NCBI GenBank assembly: GCA_900553265.1
Contig: USDD01000044.1
Location: forward strand, 1 to 21,749
DNA length: 21,749 bases
Source of the DNA: an uncultured Eubacteriales bacterium
GTDB taxonomy: Bacteria; Bacillota; Clostridia; Christensenellales; Aristaeellaceae
Direction: 5' to 3'
This document shows, piece after piece, positions 6,947 through 13,898 of this stretch. Every line of letters starts with the position of its first letter. Positions within the stretch are counted from its first letter, which is position 1. The notes under the pieces are model-generated. The model searched no databases and was not told where the DNA came from. It saw nothing but the letters and a program-made list of their open reading frames with translations. The position numbers and the translations under genes were made by a program.

Positions 6947-7213
6947 TTACCGGCCTGCCCACTGACTGCATTGGGCGATTCTCGCGCCCTGCGGATGATC
7001 TCCATGCTCGGGGTCGCAGGAATACTGCGTCAGCAGATCGCAGGGCAGCTGCGGGCATTCTCCGCAATGGACAAAGCCCTTCTCCTGACAGCAGATCGCC
7101 ACGGGGCATTGACCGTGAAAGGGATGGCCGCTGGTCTCCATGCAGCCCCCGCAGCGGCAGGGCTCTTTGAACGTGCAGGTCGTGCAGTGCAGTCCGCATC
7201 TTGAGTCGATCAT
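6947..7213 (-). CDS. Small Cys-rich DUF3795-type protein
   Basis: An 88-residue protein with 14 cysteines. The opening MIDSRCGLHCTTC matches the DUF3795 family, whose members start with RCGxxCxxC and carry further Cys clusters (here CRCGGC, CCQEKGFVHCGECPQLPC). A metal site, zinc or iron-sulfur, is likely. No biochemical function is established that I know of. ATG 7213 follows AGGAGG by seven bases, so the longer frame starting at 7264 is rejected. It is last in a leftward row of genes with the Nudix gene 43 bases upstream. Confidence 0.82.
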   Translation of the reverse strand: MIDSRCGLHCTTCTFKEPCRCGGCMETSGHPFHGQCPVAICCQEKGFVHCGECPQLPCDLLTQYSCDPEHGDHPQGARIAQCSQWAGR

Positions 7214-7256
7214 CGCCGTTGCCTCCTTCTGTATGGTCAAACTGGAAGTTGTAGAG

Positions 7257-7733
7257 TTATTCATGTTCTTCTCTAATTGTAAGAGCTTGCGGTAAATTAA
7301 ATATTTCTTCTTTCAAAAATAACGGATAAAAATACTCATTTTTCAAACGGTCAAATTCCAACCATTCAAAATCATGTCGATGATGTCTTTCTAACAAAGT
7401 AAATTTTTCGCCATTTTCAAGTAATTTCGTATTAGTAATATCTATGAGAAAATAAATACACAACTCATGGTAATTCAAATTATCAACATCTTCTTTGAAA
7501 AAGGCTTGGTTTAACCATAATGGTCGAATGATTTTAGGTGTGATGTTCAACTCTTCCTCAACTTCACGGATAACAGCTTCTTCTGCCGTTTCTCCAAATT
7601 TAACTCGCCCACCCGGAAGATAAAAGTATGGTGAGCGTTCATCATGCATTGCTAAAATCTTACCGGTGGCAATTATTATTGCACAAACCCTGTAATTAAA
7701 TTTATCATTATTAACTCTGAATGAAATATCCAT
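7257..7733 (-). CDS. Nudix hydrolase, A+T-rich, probably acquired
   Basis: A 158-residue Nudix-fold protein that would hydrolyse a nucleoside diphosphate linked to another group. The Nudix box runs from GGRVKFGE at about residue 42 to REVEEELNI. It matches Gx5Ex7REUxEExGU except that Asn replaces the last Gly. The preceding YFYLPGG is typical of the family. ATG 7733 follows GGAGGAG by seven bases. The gene is far A+T-richer than its surroundings: two 60-base lines I counted have 32% and 25% G+C, against 68% in a line of the next gene upstream. The shift coincides with the gene ends, which suggests recent horizontal gain. Confidence 0.93.
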   Translation of the reverse strand: MDISFRVNNDKFNYRVCAIIIATGKILAMHDERSPYFYLPGGRVKFGETAEEAVIREVEEELNITPKIIRPLWLNQAFFKEDVDNLNYHELCIYFLIDITNTKLLENGEKFTLLERHHRHDFEWLEFDRLKNEYFYPLFLKEEIFNLPQALTIREEHE

Positions 7734-7777
7734 ATGTTTTCTCCTCCACCAATCCCGATTTTCCCGCCCCACAAACG

Positions 7778-8308
7778 TCACTTCCGATCAAAGAACGGCG
7801 ATTTGCCGCTGACGGACACGGGGATGCCCAGCACCAGCGTCGCGTCGCCCAGCAGCTTCAGCGCCATGGCCGCGCGGCCCACGGAGAACATCACCCGGCT
7901 GTCCACCCGGCAGTCCGCGGCGATGGCGGCGGCGGAGCCCACGGCGATGCCCGCGTCCACCGCGTCCCAGGCGCACAGGCCGTCCTTCTCCGCGCAGTCG
8001 GCGCAGTTTTCGAAGTGGCAGTAGCGGCAGCCCTCGTTCAGCCCGCGCTTTACCTCGCGCATGCCCAGCAGCACCACGGCCTGGGCCCTGTCCACATTGT
8101 CCGCGTCCCTGCGGAAGAAGGCGTAGTTCAGCTTCTCGGCCAGCCCGCGCATGGTCTCAGCCAGACGATCCTTGTCCTCGCCGGTCACGCAGCAGGTCGT
8201 CAGTCCGTCCATGCCCCTGGTCTTGGGCGCGGTGCGCGCCGCGGCCATCATCCGCGCGGCGGTTTCCAGAGCGGCGTTCCTCTCCATTTCTTCCGATGTG
8301 TAAATCAT
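7778..8308 (-). CDS. DUF2148 ferredoxin-domain protein
   Basis: A 176-residue protein of the DUF2148 family. The N-terminal part (AALETAARMMAAARTAPKTRG) and the C-terminal VMFSVGRAAMALKLLGDA are characteristic. The centre holds five closely placed cysteines (94, 97, 102, 105, 112) in GCRYCHFENCADCAEKDGLC, probably an iron-sulfur site. Its reaction is unknown. A redox or nitroreductase-like role is only a guess from the TAPKTRG segment. The ATG overlaps the stop of the AraC gene (ATGA), so translation is coupled to that regulator. Confidence 0.88.
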   Translation of the reverse strand: MIYTSEEMERNAALETAARMMAAARTAPKTRGMDGLTTCCVTGEDKDRLAETMRGLAEKLNYAFFRRDADNVDRAQAVVLLGMREVKRGLNEGCRYCHFENCADCAEKDGLCAWDAVDAGIAVGSAAAIAADCRVDSRVMFSVGRAAMALKLLGDATLVLGIPVSVSGKSPFFDRK

Positions 8309-9177
8309 GCGCTCTCCTCCTTGTTCTGCTCCGCCGTGCGATACTGCTTCGGCGTGGTGTTCTTGTATTTTCTGAACTGCTTGATGAAAAAGCTGGAATC
8401 GTTGTAGCCGCAGCGCTGGGCGATTTCCGCCACGGTCATGTCCGACGCGGTGAGGAAATGGCTGGCGCACTCGATGCGGTAGTGGTTCAGATAGTCGATG
8501 GGCGAGCGATGCAGAATCGCCCGGAAGCAGCGGCAGAAATACTTGGGCGAAAAGCCCGCCAGCCGCGCCAGCTTCTCCAGCGTCACCGTCTCGGCGTAGT
8601 GGTTCTCGATGTACTCCAGCGCCGGCTTGAGCTGCTCGGCCTTGGCGCCGTTGGAGGCCGACCACTCGGTCAGAAGCGACGGCTCCGGGCAGTCGGCCAG
8701 CGCGCCGAACAGCTCGTACAGCGCGCCCACGGCCTTCGGCGCCGCCGACGGCGCGTCCAGCTGCGCCCATGCGAAGAGCCGCTCCGCCGCGCCGAAAATC
8801 TCCGGCTCGGAGACGATCTGACGATTTTCCAGCCGGATGGTGCGGCCGATCTGCCCCTTGAACACGCGCCTGCAGGCCTCCGTGTGCATCAGAAGCGCAT
8901 AGGGGTCGAACACCACGCATTCATAGACGCAGTCCTCCGGGTCGCCGCCGTGGAGCACGCCCTCGCCCAGCAGCACCAGATCGCCCGCCCGCGCGTCCAC
9001 CTCGCCGTCCCCCACATACAGATGCAAAAGGCCGCTGCGCACATGGATCAGCTCCGTCTCCCGATGCCAGTGCATGCGCATATAGTAGCGCGGATGGCGC
9101 TCGTCCACGTGGTAATAGGCCATCGGCAGATCGCCCGTCTGATGGCGAATCTGCTCGTTGTAGTCCAGATAGTGCAT
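8305..9177 (-). CDS. AraC-family transcriptional regulator (cupin sensor)
   Basis: A 290-residue regulator. The N-terminal cupin (about residues 20-110: MRMHWHRETELIHVRSGLL, then DARAGDLVLLGEGVLHGG) would bind a sugar-like ligand. The C-terminal double helix-turn-helix (about 190-285) includes TLEKLARLAGFSPKYFCRCF and TVAEIAQRCGYNDSSFFIKQ, ending with the usual F-x-x-x-x-x-x-P-x-x-Y-R. It is divergent from fucI with 144 bases between, so fucose or D-arabinose control of fucI is the simple inference. Its promoter is at 9225-9254. It overlaps the downstream DUF2148 gene by four bases. Confidence 0.94.
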   Translation of the reverse strand: MHYLDYNEQIRHQTGDLPMAYYHVDERHPRYYMRMHWHRETELIHVRSGLLHLYVGDGEVDARAGDLVLLGEGVLHGGDPEDCVYECVVFDPYALLMHTEACRRVFKGQIGRTIRLENRQIVSEPEIFGAAERLFAWAQLDAPSAAPKAVGALYELFGALADCPEPSLLTEWSASNGAKAEQLKPALEYIENHYAETVTLEKLARLAGFSPKYFCRCFRAILHRSPIDYLNHYRIECASHFLTASDMTVAEIAQRCGYNDSSFFIKQFRKYKNTTPKQYRTAEQNKEESA

Positions 9178-9224
9178 GGCCGCCCTCCTTTTTCCGAAAA
9201 GTGAATATCGTCCGATTTTTTGCT

Positions 9225-9254
9225 ATTATACCACAATACAAGCGGCAAAATCAA
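9225..9254 (-). promoter_or_regulatory. Promoter of the AraC regulator
   Basis: On the minus strand: TTGATT (9254-9249), 18-base spacer, TATAAT (9230-9225). For fucI on the plus strand only A/T-rich -10-like sequence (around 9258-9278) with no recognisable -35 is seen, which suits an activator-dependent promoter. Confidence 0.7.
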
Positions 9255-9266
9255 TGTTATATTGTG
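9232..9266. promoter_or_regulatory. Candidate AraC operator between divergent genes
   Basis: Inverted arms CACAATA (9232-9238) and TATTGTG (9260-9266) with 21 bases between. One arm lies inside the spacer of the regulator's promoter and the other just beyond its -35 box, so binding could repress the regulator and activate fucI. Confidence 0.4.
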
Positions 9267-9278
9267 ATTAAATAAAAC

Positions 9279-9296
9279 TCGGGGTTCTCTCCCCGA
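9279..9296. other. Hairpin in the fucI leader
   Basis: TCGGGG/CCCCGA stem with loop TTCTCT, followed by A's on the plus strand and by GTTTTATTT on the minus strand. It could be a minus-strand terminator protecting the divergent promoter, or a structured 5' leader. Confidence 0.45.
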
Positions 9297-9321
9297 AAAA
9301 CGCATAAGGAGGACAATTCCC

Positions 9322-11124
9322 ATGGCAGAAAACAGATACATCGGCTCCTACCCGGTCATTGGCATCCGCCCGACCATCGACGGCCGCCGCGGCGTGCTGA
9401 AGGTTCGCGAAAGCCTCGAGGATCAGACCATGAACATGGCCAGGGCCGCCGCGAAGCTGTTTGAGGACAACCTTCGCTATTCCAACGGCGAGCCCGTCAA
9501 GGTCGTCATCGCCGACACCACCATCGGCCGCGTGGCCGAGGCCGCCGCGTGCGAAGAGAAGTTCCGCCGCGAGGGCGTGGCCATCACGCTGACCGTCACC
9601 CCCTGCTGGTGCTATGGCGCGGAAACCATGGACATGGATCGCAACACCATCAAGGGCGTGTGGGGCTTCAACGGCACCGAGCGTCCCGGCGCGGTCTATC
9701 TCGCGTCCGTGCTGGCCACCCATGCCCAGAAGGGCCTGCCGGCCTTCGGCATCTACGGCCATGAGGTTCAGGAAGCCGACGACGCCTCCATTCCCGAGGA
9801 CGTGCAGGCCAAGCTGCTTCGCTTCGGCCGCGCCGCCGTCGCCGCCGCCACCATGCGCGGCAAGTCCTACCTGCAGATCGGCTCCGTCACCATGGGCATC
9901 GGCGGCTCCATCATCGACTCCAAGTTCATCGAGGAGTACCTGGGCATGCGCGTCGAGTCCGTGGACGAGGTGGAAATCATCCGCCGCATGACGCTGGGCA
10001 TCTACGACGAGAAGGAATACCAGCAGCTCAAGGCATGGGCCGAGCAGAACGTCAAAGAGGGCTTCGATAAGAACCCCGAAGAGCTGCAGAAGTCCCGCGA
10101 GCAGAAGGACAAGGACTGGGAGTTCACGCTCAAAATGTACCTCATCATCAAGGATCTGATGAACGGCAATCCCAACCTGCCCGAGGGCAACGAGGAGGAA
10201 ATGGTCGGCCACAACGCCATCGCCGGCGGCTTCCAGGGTCAGCGCCAGTGGACGGACTTCTATCCCAACTGCGACTTCCCCGAGGCCATGCTGAACACCT
10301 CCTTCGACCACAAGGGCGCGCGCGAGCCCTACATCCTCGCCACCGAAAACGACGTGCTCAACGGTCTGGGCATGCTGTTCATGAAGCTGCTGACCAACCG
10401 CGCCCAGATGTTCGCCGACGTGCGCACCTACTGGAGCCCCGAGGCGGTCAAGCGCTGCACCGGCTATGACGTGGAAGGCGTGGCCAAGGAGAACGGCGGC
10501 TTCATCCACCTCATCAACTCCGGCGCCTGCTGTCTGGACGCCAACGGTCAGGCCCGCGCCGAGGACGGCTCCCGCCTGATGAAGGAGTGGTACAACGTCA
10601 CCGAGGCCGACCAGAAGGCCATCATGGAGCACACCACCTGGAACTACGCCGATCTGGGCTACTTCCGCGGCGGCGGATACTCCTCCCGCTTCGTGACCGA
10701 CTGCGCCATGCCCGCGACCATGATCCGCCTGAATCTGGTGGATGGCCTGGGCCCGATGCTGCAGATCGCCGAGGGCTGGACGGTTGACCTGCCCGAGGAA
10801 GTCACCGACAAGCTTTGGAAGCGCACCGACTACACCTGGCCCTGCACCTGGTTCGCCCCCCGCTGCGACGGCAAGGACGGCTCGCCCTTCAAGACCGCCT
10901 ACGACGTGATGAACAACTGGGGCGCGAACCACGGCGCCATCAGCTACGGCCACATCGGCGCGGATCTGATCACCTTCTGCTCCATGCTGCGCATCCCCGT
11001 GGCCATGCACAACGTGCCGGTGAACGACATCTTCCGCCCGTCCTGCTGGAACGCCTTCGGCATGGACAAGGAAGGCGCCGACTACCGCGCCTGCGCCAAC
11101 TACGGCCCGTTCTACGCCAAGTAA
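9322..11124 (+). CDS. fucI: L-fucose isomerase (also D-arabinose isomerase)
   Basis: A 600-residue enzyme that interconverts L-fucose and L-fuculose. The E. coli enzyme also acts on D-arabinose. Metal-site residues are seen as Glu342 in ATENDV, Asp366 in FADVRTYW and His537 in GANHGAIS. The 24-residue Glu-Asp spacing equals that of E. coli FucI (337/361), whose His is 528. IGSYPVIGIRPTIDGRRG at the start is typical. ATG 9322 follows AGGAGG (9307-9312). It stands alone, with its own terminator. No fuculokinase or aldolase gene is in the window, so the rest of the pathway must lie elsewhere. The 685-residue ORF on the other strand is a shadow of it. Confidence 0.97.
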   Translation: MAENRYIGSYPVIGIRPTIDGRRGVLKVRESLEDQTMNMARAAAKLFEDNLRYSNGEPVKVVIADTTIGRVAEAAACEEKFRREGVAITLTVTPCWCYGAETMDMDRNTIKGVWGFNGTERPGAVYLASVLATHAQKGLPAFGIYGHEVQEADDASIPEDVQAKLLRFGRAAVAAATMRGKSYLQIGSVTMGIGGSIIDSKFIEEYLGMRVESVDEVEIIRRMTLGIYDEKEYQQLKAWAEQNVKEGFDKNPEELQKSREQKDKDWEFTLKMYLIIKDLMNGNPNLPEGNEEEMVGHNAIAGGFQGQRQWTDFYPNCDFPEAMLNTSFDHKGAREPYILATENDVLNGLGMLFMKLLTNRAQMFADVRTYWSPEAVKRCTGYDVEGVAKENGGFIHLINSGACCLDANGQARAEDGSRLMKEWYNVTEADQKAIMEHTTWNYADLGYFRGGGYSSRFVTDCAMPATMIRLNLVDGLGPMLQIAEGWTVDLPEEVTDKLWKRTDYTWPCTWFAPRCDGKDGSPFKTAYDVMNNWGANHGAISYGHIGADLITFCSMLRIPVAMHNVPVNDIFRPSCWNAFGMDKEGADYRACANYGPFYAK

Positions 11125-11138
11125 TTTCCACAAAACTT

Positions 11139-11169
11139 CGCCGGGAAGCCTGTGCTTCCCGGCGTTTTT
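11139..11169 (+). terminator. fucI terminator
   Basis: Ten-base-pair perfect stem CGCCGGGAAG/CTTCCCGGCG, loop CCTGTG, then TTTTT. Confidence 0.92.
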
Positions 11170-11207
11170 GCGCTGTGAGGCCGCCGCGCTCCGGCGTTTT
11201 GCGCGCC

Positions 11208-11293
11208 GAAGCGCGCATCCTGTTTTTCCATCATGAAGCCGTCGGACAAAGCTCGTCCCGACTTCACTCCTTTTCACATCGAAGCGTGTAACC
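11208..11293 (+). repeat. Imperfect direct repeat, copy A
   Basis: About 85 bases starting GAAGCGCGCATCCTG, then TTTTTCCATCA, then a hairpin (GAAGCCGTCGGAC... with GTCCCGACTTC, bulged) followed by ACTCCTTTTC. It aligns with copy B at 11367-11453 over its length with a few small gaps. The 328-base gap 11125-11452 holds the fucI terminator and these two copies but no gene that I recognise. Confidence 0.65.
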
Positions 11294-11366
11294 TGACGCA
11301 ACGGGCATTCTCTGTCACATTCCATTCGCGGTTTTGAGCATGGCCGCCCGTCGCTGCTTCAACCCT

Positions 11367-11453
11367 GAAGCGCATCCCGTTTTTTCCATCAAGAAGCTGC
11401 CGGGCGAAATCGTCCCGGCGGCTCCTTTTTCGCCGAAACGCACTTTCTACACT
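11367..11453 (+). repeat. Imperfect direct repeat, copy B
   Basis: Starts GAAGCGCATCCCG, then TTTTTTCCATCA, then hairpin AGCTGCCGGG/CCCGGCGGCT (loop CGAAATCGT) and CCTTTTTC. Hairpin plus T-run makes it terminator-like on the plus strand. Its last base abuts the stop of the next gene on the minus strand. Confidence 0.65.
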
Positions 11454-12034
11454 CAGATATTCTTTCCGAACAGCCCGTCCCGGCTGCAACGCCACAGCAG
11501 CAGGCCGTGTTCCCGGGGCAGACGCACCTGCAGATCCCACTGAGGCCACGCGCGCCAGAGCTTCAGGCTGCCGCCCGAGGCCAGCGCGGCGAACGTGATG
11601 GAATGCTCCCGTTCCATGGGATGAGCCGCGGTGACAAATTTCTCGTCCTCCACCGGCTCGATGCGCAGCGCGTGGGCCTCGTCGGGCTTCTGCACTTCCA
11701 GCGCCCCCAACGGCCGCCCGCAGCAGCGCACCTCCGCGCCGCCCGACGACACCGTCAGCCCGCCGCAGGCCGGGCAGACGTACCACTTTGCCTTCTTCAT
11801 GTTTCCTCCCTCTTCCGCGCCGCCGGGCAGCTCGCCCGCCAGCAGTCCTTCCACATTAACCTTCAGCGCCGCCGACAGCGCGCCCAGCAGCGTCACGTCC
11901 GGCGCGCCGCGCCCGCACTCCCATTCGGAAACCGCGCGGTCGGACACGCCCAGTTTTTCCGCCAGCTGAAGCTGCGTCAGCCCCGCCTCCTCGCGCAGCG
12001 CGCGAATCAGCGCGCCCACCTTTGAGCAATCCAT
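11453..12034 (-). CDS. XRE helix-turn-helix fused to a desulfoferrodoxin-like domain
   Basis: A 193-residue fusion. Residues 5-62 are an XRE/Cro helix-turn-helix (AGLTQLQLAEKLGVSDRAVS, then WECGRGAPDVTLL). Residues 84-109 are a desulforedoxin-type Fe(Cys)4 site: Cys87, Cys90, Cys104, Cys105 (CPAC...CC). Residues 112-190 match the superoxide-reductase domain: His121, His138, His144 and Cys183 occupy the known iron-ligand positions. The fourth His (normally three after the Cys, CxxHG) is Asp186 (CSRDG). Such HTH-desulfoferrodoxin proteins occur in clostridia. I infer a redox- or oxygen-sensing regulator, with superoxide reduction possible. ATG 12034 follows GGGAGGGAG. A palindrome upstream (12063-12078) may be its operator. 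Confidence 0.9.
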   Translation of the reverse strand: MDCSKVGALIRALREEAGLTQLQLAEKLGVSDRAVSEWECGRGAPDVTLLGALSAALKVNVEGLLAGELPGGAEEGGNMKKAKWYVCPACGGLTVSSGGAEVRCCGRPLGALEVQKPDEAHALRIEPVEDEKFVTAAHPMEREHSITFAALASGGSLKLWRAWPQWDLQVRLPREHGLLLWRCSRDGLFGKNI

Positions 12035-12062
12035 TTTTTCTCCCTCCCGTCCCCAATATCGT

Positions 12063-12078
12063 AAGGAAGTGCTTCCTT
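12063..12078. promoter_or_regulatory. Palindrome, likely operator of the HTH-desulfoferrodoxin
   Basis: AAGGAAG TG CTTCCTT: seven-base perfect arms, 29-44 bases upstream of the ATG at 12034. Position and symmetry suit binding of an XRE dimer for autoregulation. The target is inferred. Confidence 0.5.
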
Positions 12079-12143
12079 TGGCTTTTGTAATCGGCCGGAA
12101 TGATTGAATTGTAGGTAAATCAATCATATTGGAGGATTGCAAA

Positions 12144-12557
12144 ATGGACAAGTACATCTACAACGAACAGAACGAACTTTGGTATGAACTGCAAGGGGAC
12201 TACTATCCGCCCTATCTGAAATTGCCGGAGGAAGAAGCAGTACACATCGGCATCTGGGGACAACGGCACCGACGCTATCTCAAAACCCACCGCAAGGCGC
12301 TGTATACATCCCTGCTCACCAGCGGCAAGTTAAATGTCTATTCTCATTCCTGTGTCTGTTATCCTGTGATCGCCGGACAGTCTGCTGCCGTCAGCCAACG
12401 AAGATTATATTACTATAAAAGAAACAGGGGTCAAGTATTTTTTCTTGACACCCCGATTTTTTGTAATGTTTTTTACCCATTCGCCTGCGGCGGTCACTTC
12501 ATAATCATCTCTTTATCAGACGGCAGCGGTTTCAGCGGTGCGGATGGCAGCGTCTGA
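12144..12557 (+). pseudogene. tnpV: Truncated transposon protein TnpV
   Basis: The first 64 residues (to base 12335) match TnpV, the small accessory protein of Tn4451-like mobilisable elements, including LPEEEAVHIGIWGQRHRRYL and YTSLLTSGKLN as I recall the family. After GKLN the family continues with a helical, acidic stretch. Here it changes abruptly to unrelated sequence (VYSHSCVCYPV...), which runs through a terminator hairpin into the end of the GH172 gene on the other strand. So the gene lost its 3' half, at about 12336. ATG 12144 with GGAGG eight bases before is intact. Confidence 0.75.
12427..12462. terminator. Terminator hairpin next to the tnpV break
   Basis: GGGG-TCAAG (12427-12435), loop TATTTTTT, CTTGA-CA-CCCC (12444-12454) with a two-base bulge, then GATTTTTT. 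It works on the plus strand and, more weakly (TGTTTCTTTT follows), could end the GH172 transcript on the minus strand. Confidence 0.65.
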
Positions 12558-13522
12558 TACCAGTATGCGCAGGAAGTATAGTCATCGTACCGCGGCCCGG
12601 TCCATCCCAGGTTGTCCAGCGTCATGCGGAATCCGGTCTCAAAGTGGATCGGGTCAGCGATGTGGAAGCGGTATAGCAGAAATCTCTGCTGGCCATTGTA
12701 AAACTCACGGTTATCACCGTAGATGGCGTACATTCCACTGTAGAGGCCGCTGTAAGTCTGATAGGATTTGATCTGAACATCATTTCCAAAGCCGTAGGAG
12801 CCGCAGAAATAATCCTCTGTGCCTGTATAGTGAATGGAAGGATATTGGTCATCGTCTATGTACATTCTGGCTTCGCCCTCCACCCAACAGGTGTTGTTTC
12901 CGTTCATTCCGGTGGCCAGGGTTACGCCCACAAACTGGCCTTTTCCCTGAATGCCGTCGATGATGGTGTAGGAACGTCCCTTCTGAACAGGATGCTCCTG
13001 ACGGTAGGAAGCGTGGAAATATCCGATCTCGTCAGGCACTTCACAGTGGCAGCCGGTGATGATATAGTACAGCCCCTGATCCTTTTCGCCGCGGTTTTCC
13101 ATGGTGATCCGGCAGTGCTTTTTGAAAGGCATCTCCCAGTAGCAGTTCAGTCCCCGTCCGGGAGCCACCAGGATCTGTGCGGAATTGAGCACCGCATATT
13201 TTCCATCCCTGTCCACAAAATTCTCATCGTATGCGGTTCCGAAAAATGCGGAAATGGGAGCTTCCACGGAAGGATATTCGCAGTTGTCCCAGTACATGCG
13301 AATCACGAAGCTGTGTCCAACGTAGCCGGTAAACCAGATGCTCTGGATCATTCCTGGGCCGTCGGTGTCCACCAGCGTCACCGTCTCCCCGGCACGAATC
13401 GTCACGGTCGGACTTAGCTTGGTGCAGTCCCCTCCTCTGGAACCGCCTGCTCTGGTTCCTGTGGGATTTTCTGCGGAAAAAGCGAAGGTCTTTGCATTGC
13501 TGATCATACAATACGGTTTCAC
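12494..13522 (-). CDS. Glycoside hydrolase family 172 (DUF2961) protein
   Basis: A 342-residue protein with the DUF2961/GH172 hallmarks: the start GTRAGGSRGGDCTKLSPTV, DGPGMIQSIWFT, the WVEGEARMYIDDD strand and HYTGTEDYFCGSYGFG. Known members act on alpha-D-fructofuranosides, difructose anhydride or D-arabinofuranosides. Glu215 and Glu236, 21 apart in the two conserved blocks, are the likely catalytic pair. There is no signal peptide, so the substrate would be handled in the cytoplasm. The start is GTG 13522, eight bases after GGGAGG. The frame is intact and the length is at the shorter end of the family. It lies inside the element remnant and differs in composition from the host genes. Substrate is unknown. 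Confidence 0.88.
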   Translation of the reverse strand: MKPYCMISNAKTFAFSAENPTGTRAGGSRGGDCTKLSPTVTIRAGETVTLVDTDGPGMIQSIWFTGYVGHSFVIRMYWDNCEYPSVEAPISAFFGTAYDENFVDRDGKYAVLNSAQILVAPGRGLNCYWEMPFKKHCRITMENRGEKDQGLYYIITGCHCEVPDEIGYFHASYRQEHPVQKGRSYTIIDGIQGKGQFVGVTLATGMNGNNTCWVEGEARMYIDDDQYPSIHYTGTEDYFCGSYGFGNDVQIKSYQTYSGLYSGMYAIYGDNREFYNGQQRFLLYRFHIADPIHFETGFRMTLDNLGWTGPRYDDYTSCAYWYQTLPSAPLKPLPSDKEMIMK

Positions 13523-13550
13523 AGGTCTTACCTCCCTTGTTGTGTCATAT

Positions 13551-13569
13551 CTGATATCAGTTTATCATA
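13551..13569 (-). promoter_or_regulatory. GH172 control region
   Basis: On the minus strand a -10-like TATGAT (13569-13564) is followed immediately by the perfect palindrome CTGATATCAG (13560-13551). No good -35 lies 17 bases upstream (ATAGAT). A palindrome just after the -10 would suit a repressor. Confidence 0.4.
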
Positions 13570-13660
13570 CTTTTGGGGGAATGTCCATCTATTCATTTTA
13601 TGGCTTTTGACAGGCCTGCATTTGTTACTGTCAGCGTTCCGTCTGTCACAAACAGACTGA

Positions 13661-13840
13661 GGAACTGGCCAAATTTCTGATAAAACCGGGTATGCGCCGA
13701 GATACCTTGACGGCAAACGGGTGCAGCTTTGGGACATCTATTACAGCGGTGTGGGTATCCTACACGAGCTAACCCCGGAGGAGATGGAAGAAGCCTTCCA
13801 GCAGCACCTCACAGAGCGTAACAAAGAGAAAACGGCATAA
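13661..13840 (+). pseudogene. C-terminal fragment of a probable mobile-element protein
   Basis: An open frame of 59 codons, entered after a TGA and without its own start or ribosome binding site, ends at TAA 13838-13840. It reads GYAPRYLDGKRVQLWDIYY, then SGVGILHELTPEEMEEAFQQ. Its charged, helical C-terminus looks like the end of a real protein, and its position opposite the broken tnpV suggests the same element. I do not recognise the family. Confidence 0.5.
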
Positions 13841-13898
13841 CCGCAAGGGTTACACCGTTTCTAAGAACTTATTAAACTGAGATACAAGCGCCGCCCAG

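Noticed and set aside
9268..11325. 685-residue ORF on the minus strand opposite fucI
   Set aside because: It mirrors fucI in a G+C-rich region, is full of His-Gly-Val-Ala repeats, has no family motif, and crosses a terminator and divergent promoter.
13838..13867. Third ECF-like promoter (AACC... then TTTCTAA)
   Set aside because: Spacing is one base short and the -35 match is partial. It overlaps an inverted repeat, and no gene follows that would use it.
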